A stretch of 64,000 nucleotides of DNA from positions 58,709 to 122,708 of the forward strand of contig CAYVFI010000021.1 in NCBI GenBank assembly GCA_964450955.1. Direction: 5' to 3'. The notes below the pieces were generated by a model, which was not told the origin of the DNA, searched no databases, and was given only the letters and a program-made list of their open reading frames with translations. A program made the position numbers and the translations under genes. Each line of letters begins with the position of its first letter. Positions within the stretch are counted from its first letter, which is position 1. This DNA is from CAYNWT01 sp964450955 (GTDB lineage: Bacteria; Planctomycetota; Planctomycetia; Planctomycetales; Planctomycetaceae). Shown in pieces: positions 42,695 to 49,691 of this stretch.

Positions 42695-44004
42695 GCGACG
42701 TTTTGAAACGAACACTCGAACGCGAACGCGCGGCTCGGAAGCAGGCTGAGGCGTTATTGGAAAGCAAGAGTCGGGAATTGTTCGAAGCGAACCGTGAGTT
42801 GGAATCGCATGTCGCGCGGACTCAGATGATTCTGAACGCGGTGGCCGACGGGACTGCGATTGTTGACAGTCAGGGGCGGATCGAACTGTTCAATTCGGCT
42901 GCCGAAGAACTGTTCCAGTACACTGAAGCGGAAGTGCTGGGGCGTACGCTTGAAGAAGTGCGGCTGACCGCCCCTGAAGAACTGCGTTCTCTTGGTCAGT
43001 TGCTGCAGGCGTGTCAAAAAAAAGGCAGTATCGAACGCACGATGATTGGCTGTCGCAAAGACGGGTCGCACTTTCAAATGGAGGCTACATGCCAACGTGA
43101 CGCTGCGGACGGTCGTGCCGTCTTCCCGCTGGTATTCAGGGATGTGACGCAGCGACTTGAGCTTGAGCATCAACTGGCGCACGCGCAGAAGATGGAATCT
43201 GTTGGTCAGTTGGCAGCGGGTGTTGCGCATGAACTTAACACGCCTATTCAGTACGTGTCGCACAACCTTTCTTTCCTGCAGGAACAGTTTGCGGTGCTGA
43301 TGGAGGTTGTCGATCGGAGCTCTGAGCTTTGTAAAGGCAACGAGGGTGAGAGTCAGTACAAGTCGTTGGCCGCGGTGATTGACGATGCTGATCTGGATTT
43401 TGTTCGTGAAGAAGTTCCGCGGGCGCTTGAGCAAACGTTGGAGGGAACCCTTCGCGTGGCGACCATTGTTTCCGCGATGCGCGAGTTCTCGCATCCGGGT
43501 GGCAATGAGAAGCAGCCGACAGATTTGAACAAGGCTATCGAGAGTACGATTGCTGTGTGCAGGAACGAATGGAAGTATGTTGCCGAACTGGTGATGGAAC
43601 TGGACAAGTCGCTGCCAATGGTTCCGTGCCTGCCGAACGAATTCAACCAGGTAGTTTTGAACCTGGTGGTGAATGCGGCCTATGCGATTGGTCAGGTTGT
43701 TGGAAACGACGCGGTGGCGAAGGGGCGGATTACGGTTCGAACCGTTCGCCGCGATCAGTTTGCTGAAGTGGTGATCGCGGACACGGGTGCCGGGATTCCG
43801 GATTCGATTAAACGCAAAGTGTTTGATCCGTTCTTTACGACTAAGCCGCCGGGGCAGGGCACCGGCCAGGGTCTGGCGCTTGCGTATTCCTGCATTGTCG
43901 AACGCCACGGAGGACTAATTGATGTTGAGAGTCAACGCGGCATCGGGACAACGTTTCGGATTAAGTTGCCACTGCGGGACAGTCACGGTGAGGGTCGGCG
44001 ATGA
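42691..44004 (+). CDS. PAS-domain sensor histidine kinase, H-NOX-associated
   Basis: The 437-residue protein has an N-terminal coiled coil, a PAS domain (about 42-155; MILNAVADGTAIVDSQGRIE), and a HisKA helix with His180 in AAGVAHELNTP. The ATPase domain has an N-box NLVVNAAYAI, G1 DTGAGIP, F-box DPFFTTK and G2 GTGQGLALAY. No transmembrane helix is present, so it is cytosolic. In this operon type H-NOX normally modulates kinase activity on NO binding. Starts and stops overlap both neighbours by ATGA. An A8 run at 43016-43023 does not break the frame. Confidence 0.93.
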   Translation: MSDVLKRTLERERAARKQAEALLESKSRELFEANRELESHVARTQMILNAVADGTAIVDSQGRIELFNSAAEELFQYTEAEVLGRTLEEVRLTAPEELRSLGQLLQACQKKGSIERTMIGCRKDGSHFQMEATCQRDAADGRAVFPLVFRDVTQRLELEHQLAHAQKMESVGQLAAGVAHELNTPIQYVSHNLSFLQEQFAVLMEVVDRSSELCKGNEGESQYKSLAAVIDDADLDFVREEVPRALEQTLEGTLRVATIVSAMREFSHPGGNEKQPTDLNKAIESTIAVCRNEWKYVAELVMELDKSLPMVPCLPNEFNQVVLNLVVNAAYAIGQVVGNDAVAKGRITVRTVRRDQFAEVVIADTGAGIPDSIKRKVFDPFFTTKPPGQGTGQGLALAYSCIVERHGGLIDVESQRGIGTTFRIKLPLRDSHGEGRR

Positions 44005-45077
44005 GGAAGTCACTCCTGTTTGTTGATGACGATCCCTTTATTCTGGACGCGCTGCGGCGGCAACTGCGGCGGTACCGAAAAGAATGGGATGTTGAATTCG
44101 CCCCCGGGGGAGCTGCTGCTCTTGAACTGATGGAACGGCAGTCGTTTGATATCGTAATCAGCGACATGCGCATGCCGGAGATGGACGGAGCCGAACTGTT
44201 GGCCGAAGTCCTGCGGCGGCATCCGCGGACTGTGCGAATTGTTCTGTCCGGTCAGTCTGAACGCGAGTTGCGGTTCGAAACGCTGGCTCCCGCGCATCAG
44301 TATCTTAGTAAGCCCTGCGACCTGGATGCGCTTAAGGATGTGATTGAGTACGCGTCACGGCTGCGAGATTATTTGCCGAACGAAGAATTGTGCAGCGTTG
44401 TTTCCAGCGTGGCCACATTGCCCGCGCTGCCGGAATCGATTAGCAAGTTGTCCGCGGAGTCCGTTGAGGACGAGCTGTCATCGGATTTCGTTGGCGATGT
44501 TGTGTGTAACGATCCGTGCCTGAGTGCTGAGGTTTTGCAACTGGCGAATTCGCCCTTTTTCGGCGTGTCTGGTTCTGCCACACACCCGCGCGAGGCTGTC
44601 GCGGCGCTGGGAGTTGGATTGGTAGCACAGTTGATTGAACGATCGGTGCAGGTCGATGCTGGTCCTGCCTGGCCGGATGGTTTCTCAATAGAACGACTTG
44701 CCGAACACAGTCGTCATATCGCCGGGGCGGCTAGATCGTGGATTGTTGAACGCGGTGGTGACGAGATCACGGCCGATGCTGCGTGGACGGCAGGCTTGCT
44801 GCACGACATCGGACGGGTGGTACTATCAATCAGCCTGCCAGAGCTTTATCGCTGTATCATCAACCGCGCTCAGGAATCAGATTGTTCGCTTTTGGAAGCG
44901 GAACGCGACGAACTTGGAACCACTCACGCTGAGGTCGGTGGGTATCTTCTCAGACTATGGCGGCTTCCCGAATCCATTGTGGATGCGGTCACGTATCTTC
45001 ACGATTCCGAAGCGATCGCGGGCGATGCCAGTGTTCTGTCAGCGCTAAGAGCGGGCGTTGCGGCGGAGTCGAGTTAG
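44001..45077 (+). CDS. Response regulator with HDOD output domain, H-NOX-associated
   Basis: The 358-residue protein has a receiver domain (LLFVDDDPFILDAL; phospho-acceptor Asp55 in IVISDMRMPEMDG). An HDOD domain follows (about 130-330; LPALPESISKLS, VVCNDPCLSAEVLQLANSPF). HDOD is related to HD phosphohydrolases; an HD pair is visible in AGLLHDIGRVV, but the full active site was not verified. It is the likely output of the H-NOX/kinase pair. Receiver-HDOD proteins in other bacteria act in signalling and c-di-GMP-linked regulation. The 3' end overlaps the convergent gene at 45074 by its stop codon. Confidence 0.9.
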   Translation: MRKSLLFVDDDPFILDALRRQLRRYRKEWDVEFAPGGAAALELMERQSFDIVISDMRMPEMDGAELLAEVLRRHPRTVRIVLSGQSERELRFETLAPAHQYLSKPCDLDALKDVIEYASRLRDYLPNEELCSVVSSVATLPALPESISKLSAESVEDELSSDFVGDVVCNDPCLSAEVLQLANSPFFGVSGSATHPREAVAALGVGLVAQLIERSVQVDAGPAWPDGFSIERLAEHSRHIAGAARSWIVERGGDEITADAAWTAGLLHDIGRVVLSISLPELYRCIINRAQESDCSLLEAERDELGTTHAEVGGYLLRLWRLPESIVDAVTYLHDSEAIAGDASVLSALRAGVAAESS

Positions 45078-46636
45078 GCTGCTGAGCGTTGTTGGTTGGC
45101 GAGTCCCGCCCATTCGATCCACTGCGTGATTTCGTTGAGATCAGGTGGGTTGCCGTCGCGGATGACGCGTTGTCCTTCGTCGGTGTCGGCGAAGTCGTTG
45201 GTGAGCTCGTGAAGTTCGGTGGCCTGCATCGCGAACAGATCCTGAGCGTTTTCAATTCCACAACCGGCCAGGATTTGTGCGTCGTGCCCACGAAGGCCCG
45301 GGATTGTGCACTGAAGGTACGATTGTGTCTGCCATTCGCGGATGGTGTCGGCGTCGATGTGACGTGTCGACAATTCTTCTGCGGCGGCTTCCGGGTTCAA
45401 TTCCAGTAGGTCGTTGACAGTTCGTACGTTGACTTTCTTCAGTCGGGATGCTGTCTTGGGACCAATGGACGGGGCGTCGACAATTGGGTCGTCCACGTTC
45501 AGGAAGTACCGTGGGCCGTCGTTGAAGAATTCGCTTTCGCCGACTTCTGGTTCTTCGTCAGCAGTTTTCTTCTTTTTCTTCTTTTCGCGTTTTGGCTTTG
45601 CTTGTTTGATCTCGTCTGTTGGCAGAGAAAACACCGGTCGCCGCGATCGTTCGCGTGGAGTGGCGCCCTGGCCGTGTTTGGTTCCACAGGCCGTGACCTG
45701 TTGTTCGGCGAGGTCTTCTTCAGAGATGTTAAGGACTTCTTCAGCGTGGGTGCGTCGTACTTCGCGTTCGTCTTCGGGCAACGCTTCGATTGCGCGGCCT
45801 TTTTCCTGGACTTCGTCGTAGATGTCTTCGACGGCGGCTCGATCTTTCGAATCGGCCAGCTTGCTGGTGATCCAAAACAACGGCGTGGATAGTTTGCTTA
45901 GAACGCCGGATACTGAAACGCTTGTGTGCGGTGGAATCATGCCCGCTTCGCTCACAGCGCGGTCGAGTATTCGGGCCAGTCCGACTGTCGCGTGGCCGAT
46001 TAATCCTGCCAGGCGGTCTTTGCATTCCTGGTCGAAGCCTTCGGTCGGTTTGCGAACGCCGAGTTCCAGGTCATAGTGATCGATGAGCGTTTCGTAGTGT
46101 TCGAACGCGGCCTGGGCGCCATTGATGACCATTGTGGCGAGCCAGTCTGAGTCCTGACTTGGTGACAGGGTTGGGTATCCGCCAAGATCCTGGATGAGAA
46201 TATTCTGCAGTTCTGAGTAGGACTTCGTGACGCTCCATTCAATTGCCCGATGAACCGCACCTTCGCGTTCGGACTGCGCTGTGTGCAGCGGCATGATGGG
46301 GTCGGTGTAGTAGTGGCTCATGACGCCGGCCGCGTAAACCGCGCGTTTCCAGTCGCCTTCCTGCAGTAGAGAGACCAGTCGGCCGTACCATTCTTCCGTC
46401 TTCACAACGGCGCCGCCCCAGTAGTTGTCGCCGACGTGCAGCACATGATTGCGAAAGTCTTTGAACTTCTTGTCGGGGGCTTTCGACCCGTCCAGGTAAA
46501 GTTCGACGTTGCCGATGAACAGGTTGCGCCATTCTTCTGCGTCGTTGCATTCCAGGAAACGCAACGCGTCCATGGCCAGCTTGTGATGTGTGCTGGAACA
46601 TTTCTGGGCGAACAGAACGCGGAAGAGTAGTGACAT
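45074..46636 (-). CDS. Zinc-dependent phospholipase C-like protein fused to DUF4332/helix-hairpin-helix region
   Basis: The 520-residue protein has an N-terminal helical domain with HHKLAMDALRFL, HVGDNYWGG and GVMSHYYTDPIMPLHTA. The His/Asp spacing resembles zinc-dependent phospholipase C/S1-P1 nuclease families. A Lys-rich linker follows (about 355, KREKKKKKKTADEEPE). The C-terminus (about 385-515) has helix-hairpin-helix-like repeats (APSIGPKTASRLKKVNVRTV, IPGLRGHDAQILAGCGI) of the DUF4332 type. No signal peptide is visible. The combined activity is unknown. It converges on the HDOD gene with overlapping stops. Confidence 0.72.
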   Translation of the reverse strand: MSLLFRVLFAQKCSSTHHKLAMDALRFLECNDAEEWRNLFIGNVELYLDGSKAPDKKFKDFRNHVLHVGDNYWGGAVVKTEEWYGRLVSLLQEGDWKRAVYAAGVMSHYYTDPIMPLHTAQSEREGAVHRAIEWSVTKSYSELQNILIQDLGGYPTLSPSQDSDWLATMVINGAQAAFEHYETLIDHYDLELGVRKPTEGFDQECKDRLAGLIGHATVGLARILDRAVSEAGMIPPHTSVSVSGVLSKLSTPLFWITSKLADSKDRAAVEDIYDEVQEKGRAIEALPEDEREVRRTHAEEVLNISEEDLAEQQVTACGTKHGQGATPRERSRRPVFSLPTDEIKQAKPKREKKKKKKTADEEPEVGESEFFNDGPRYFLNVDDPIVDAPSIGPKTASRLKKVNVRTVNDLLELNPEAAAEELSTRHIDADTIREWQTQSYLQCTIPGLRGHDAQILAGCGIENAQDLFAMQATELHELTNDFADTDEGQRVIRDGNPPDLNEITQWIEWAGLANQQRSAA

Positions 46637-46676
46637 CGGAGTGCAACCAGCCAGGAGAACGGAGTATCAAAAGCAT

Positions 46677-46698
46677 CGACCTTCGCGCGCGAAGGTCG
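46677..46698. promoter_or_regulatory. 22-bp perfect palindrome between divergent genes
   Basis: Arms CGACCTTCGCG and CGCGAAGGTCG are perfect 11-bp complements with no spacer. The site lies 41 bp upstream of the minus-strand phospholipase-like gene start and 144 bp upstream of the plus-strand gene at 46842. Symmetry and position fit a dimeric repressor operator, though a small repeat element is possible. Confidence 0.55.
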
Positions 46699-46841
46699 TC
46701 AGAATGTTTCTGGTCAAAGTGCGGCAAAACGTGCCGGTGCCTTGGTTGCTGGTTCCGGCGTGATAAGTCCTGCGGTAGTATTTCAGTGGGCTCGTGTGGA
46801 AGAATCGAGCCGTATCGCGGCCGCGGCGGGATTAGTGTTGC

Positions 46842-48032
46842 ATGAACGACGAACGCTCGAGAATTGAAATCGGTTGGGTGATAGCCGGGCAGTTGGATGA
46901 GGCTGATTACCAGGCTGTGAAAGAAGCTCATGATCAGCTGACAACAGTTTTAAGCGATTGGTTCCCGGAGTTCTCATGGCACATGCCGATGGTGCGGCGT
47001 CCGGAGCTGGTGACTGTTGCTCGTGAAGAACCGGTCGTGCTTCTGGATCGCGGGCGTGACGAGCGAGCCACGCATCATTGGGATTTTGCCCTGGTGGTGA
47101 CGCAGGCTGATTTTATTACTCATTACAAACCATTCGCTGTGGCCATTGTGTCGCGTGGATTGGACCTTGGGCTGATTTCGACCAGTCGGATTGATCCCGC
47201 GTCGTACGAGGAAAATGTTGCGCATGATGTTCGGGTCAAGGACATGGGTGGTCGTATCGAATCTTTGGCGCTGCATGTGCTGGGGCATTTGGCGGGGCTG
47301 CATCACGTCGAACACACGGACAACATCATGCTGGATTTGCGTGATGTGTCTGAGCTGGATCACATGAACGGGATCCGGGAGAACCAAAAGGTCACGTTGG
47401 GCAATTGGTTGAGGCAGATTGCCGATACGCGACTGGAAGAAGTGGACGGAACGCGCGCGTCCTGGCTTGGGTTTTACTTACGCAGTGCGGTTTTGAATCG
47501 CCACGAAGTTTATGATGCGGTCTGGCAAGCGCGGCCGTGGGAATATCCGCAGCGTTTGGGTCGGCTGACGACGGCGGCTGTTTCGGCAACCACCGTGTTC
47601 ATGCTGACGGCGGAAGCTTGGGACTTTGCCATCTCACAAACCGGGGAGATGACGCTCGCAATTTCGTTGGTGGCGATTGCGATGACGACCGGGTTCATCT
47701 CCGTGCGGCAGCAGTTGTTTGTGCGGCGGCATCGGCGTGGGTTGAGCGAACAGCGTGTGGTCGCGAACGTCTCAACCGCGTGCATCGTACTGTGTGGGAT
47801 GGTGACGACGTATGTGTTGATGTTTGTGGCGATCCTGCTGACGGGAGGTTTGTTGTTCCCGGAGGATCTGGTTGTCGCCTGGGCCCATTCGCACGAGGTG
47901 GCGACATGGTCTGACTACCTGCGGTTCTCAGGTGTCGCAGCGTCATTGGGGCTTGTTATCGGTGCCTTAGGTGCGTCGTTTGAAGAACAACATCACTTCC
48001 GGCACATCACGTTTGTTGACGAAGAAACGTGA
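46842..48032 (+). CDS. Membrane protein with metzincin-like motif lacking the catalytic Glu
   Basis: The 396-residue protein has a soluble N-terminal half and a C-terminal membrane part with about four helices (for example MVTTYVLMFVAILLTGGLLF). Residues 145-155 read HVLGHLAGLHH, which matches the zinc-binding HxxxHxxGxxH pattern. The general-base Glu of HExxH is Val146 (codon GTG at 47277-47279). The later IMLD stretch (NIMLDLRDVS) is in the place of a Met-turn-like segment. It may be a catalytically dead zinc-binding protein. The family is not recognised. Confidence 0.7.
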   Translation: MNDERSRIEIGWVIAGQLDEADYQAVKEAHDQLTTVLSDWFPEFSWHMPMVRRPELVTVAREEPVVLLDRGRDERATHHWDFALVVTQADFITHYKPFAVAIVSRGLDLGLISTSRIDPASYEENVAHDVRVKDMGGRIESLALHVLGHLAGLHHVEHTDNIMLDLRDVSELDHMNGIRENQKVTLGNWLRQIADTRLEEVDGTRASWLGFYLRSAVLNRHEVYDAVWQARPWEYPQRLGRLTTAAVSATTVFMLTAEAWDFAISQTGEMTLAISLVAIAMTTGFISVRQQLFVRRHRRGLSEQRVVANVSTACIVLCGMVTTYVLMFVAILLTGGLLFPEDLVVAWAHSHEVATWSDYLRFSGVAASLGLVIGALGASFEEQHHFRHITFVDEET

Positions 48033-48066
48033 GCCGTCCGCCCGAGTCTTGTCGGGAGGCCTGTGT

Positions 48067-48282
48067 TTACGGAACCTGCTGAAACTCTTTGGTGCCGTGA
48101 TCTTCATGGCTCTCGCTGGCAGGCGCTAGCGTTGTTTCTAATAGCTCGGCACGGGAGACTCGGATATCGTCCGGTGCGTCGATTGCGATTCGCACTCGAC
48201 CGCCGCTAATCCGCATCACTTTGATGGTGATGTTTTCTCCGATTACGATCGATTCGGACTGCTTCCTTGATAGTACCAACAT
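48067..48282 (-). CDS. csrA: CsrA carbon storage regulator
   Basis: The 71-residue protein begins MLVLSRKQSESIVIGENITI, diagnostic of CsrA, with RVRIAIDAPDDIRVSRAELL completing the RNA-binding core. CsrA binds GGA-containing loops in mRNA leaders and represses or stabilises translation. AGGAAG precedes the ATG by 5 bases on the minus strand. The leader contains several GGA triplets (for example TGGACACGGAAG), which could allow autoregulation. The frame extends to 48348 but without CsrA-like sequence. Confidence 0.93.
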   Translation of the reverse strand: MLVLSRKQSESIVIGENITIKVMRISGGRVRIAIDAPDDIRVSRAELLETTLAPASESHEDHGTKEFQQVP

Positions 48283-48324
48283 GTCGCTTCCTTTCAGGTG
48301 GCCCGGCGTCTTACCTTTCCATAG

Positions 48325-48339
48325 GCAATGATCGTTCCG
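48325..48339 (-). promoter_or_regulatory. Weak sigma-54-like promoter before csrA
   Basis: On the minus strand the bases read CGGAACG-ATCA-TTGC, which keeps the -24 GG and -12 GC spacing but departs from consensus at two positions. The -12 element is 43 bases from the csrA start. It is much weaker than the site at 35819. Confidence 0.3.
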
Positions 48340-48406
48340 GACCAGCATTGGTTACCGTTATTCGGATTATTTCGCTGAAGCTTCCGTGTCCAGTCGCGAA
48401 ATCAAT

Positions 48407-48423
48407 GATTTTCGTCGAAAATC
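48407..48423. repeat. 8-bp-arm hairpin upstream of csrA
   Basis: GATTTTCG and CGAAAATC flank one T. It lies in the divergent region between csrA and the NHL-repeat gene and could be a hairpin or a small operator. Confidence 0.5.
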
Positions 48424-48479
48424 GGTGGTTACGCGTCCGCTTTTGGCTTGGAGCTCACTGATTTTTAGTGTTGTGTATA

Positions 48480-49619
48480 ATGCCTAACTTAACAATGTTT
48501 CGTGAGTCTTTGAGCACTGAGGCTTTTTGCGACGTTCGAGTTTGTGTGGTCGTGCTACTGACGGTCTTATTTGCGACGGCGAATGTGTCTGCTGGTGATG
48601 GTGAAGTCCGAACGATCGCGGGGAACGGCCAGCACCCCTCAGGCCCGGACCGGGTCGCCTTACAAACAGCAGTTGGCGGCCCGTTTGGAGTCGCGCTGGG
48701 GCCGCGCGGTGGATTGGTTGTCTGTGAGACGGCCGGGCACGTTGTGCGCCGGATTGACTTGACCACCGGCGTTATCGAGACCATTGCTGGAACTGGAGGA
48801 CGGGGTTATTCGGGCGACGGGGGACTGGCCACAAAAGCGAGGTTGGACGAGCCGTATGAAGTTCGGTTCGACAAAGTTGGGAACCTGTTTTTTGTCGAGA
48901 TGCAGAACCACGTTGTTCGCCGGGTTGACGCGAAGACGGGCATCATCACAACGGTGGCTGGCACTGGAGAAAGTGGTTTTCGTGGCGACGGTGGTCCGGC
49001 GGTCAAAGCGAAGATGAACCGCCCCCATTCCATCGCGCTGGATGATGTCGGTGGACTTTATATTTGTGACATCGGGAACCATCGTGTTCGCCGGGTGGAA
49101 CTTGCCACAGGAATTATCACGACATTCGCCGGAACCGGTGAGCGGAAGTTGACTCCGGACGGGTCAGCGATTCAGGGCACACCACTAAACGGTCCTCGCG
49201 CGTTGGACTATCAAAACGGCAGCTTGTATCTCGCGCTGCGAGAAGGGAATGCGATTTATCGGATGGATTTAAAGAACCGCAAGTTGCAGCATCTTGCGGG
49301 AACCGGGAAGAAGGGGTACGCGGGTGACGGTGGTCCGGCCAGGTTGGCGTTGTTGTCTGGTCCGAAGGGTGTTTCAGTAGCGGAGAACGGTGACATTTAT
49401 TTTGCTGACACTGAGAGCCACACGATTCGGGTCGTTCGGAAAGCCAGAGGAATTATTGAGACTGTTGCTGGTACTGGCCGAAAGGGAGACGGTCCCGATG
49501 GCGATCCGCTGCGTTGTAGGATGAATCGGCCGCATGGAGTTTTTGTCGATGCGCAGGGGCGGGTGTTTATTGGGGACAGTAGTAACAACCGGGTTCGTGT
49601 GTTGGTGCCCCGGCCGTAG
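48480..49619 (+). CDS. Secreted NHL-repeat beta-propeller protein
   Basis: From ATG 48480 the product is about 379 residues with a signal peptide (CVVVLLTVLFATANVSAGDG). Repeats of the type TIAGTGGRGYSGDGGLATKA, PHSIALDDVGGLYICDIGNH and NRVRV recur six or so times, each as an NHL blade. The AGTG-x-GDGGPA signature is common in extracellular propellers. The role is probably binding or an unrecognised lyase-type activity outside the cell. It converges on the CotH gene at 49692. Confidence 0.85.
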   Translation: MPNLTMFRESLSTEAFCDVRVCVVVLLTVLFATANVSAGDGEVRTIAGNGQHPSGPDRVALQTAVGGPFGVALGPRGGLVVCETAGHVVRRIDLTTGVIETIAGTGGRGYSGDGGLATKARLDEPYEVRFDKVGNLFFVEMQNHVVRRVDAKTGIITTVAGTGESGFRGDGGPAVKAKMNRPHSIALDDVGGLYICDIGNHRVRRVELATGIITTFAGTGERKLTPDGSAIQGTPLNGPRALDYQNGSLYLALREGNAIYRMDLKNRKLQHLAGTGKKGYAGDGGPARLALLSGPKGVSVAENGDIYFADTESHTIRVVRKARGIIETVAGTGRKGDGPDGDPLRCRMNRPHGVFVDAQGRVFIGDSSNNRVRVLVPRP

Positions 49620-49691
49620 GGTATGTCTCTGCCGCGGCTAAACCTGCGACCTCTACCGGGCACACGTGTGAGAAGTGACCGGGTGTGAGGC

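Noticed and set aside
43016..43023. Possible frameshift at an A8 run in the histidine kinase gene
   Set aside because: The frame stays open through the run and the PAS and kinase motifs continue in the same frame.
42754..43908. A 384-residue minus-strand frame lying across the histidine kinase gene
   Set aside because: The plus strand carries clear kinase motifs. The opposite frame has no recognisable domain and arises from codon bias in a GC-rich gene.
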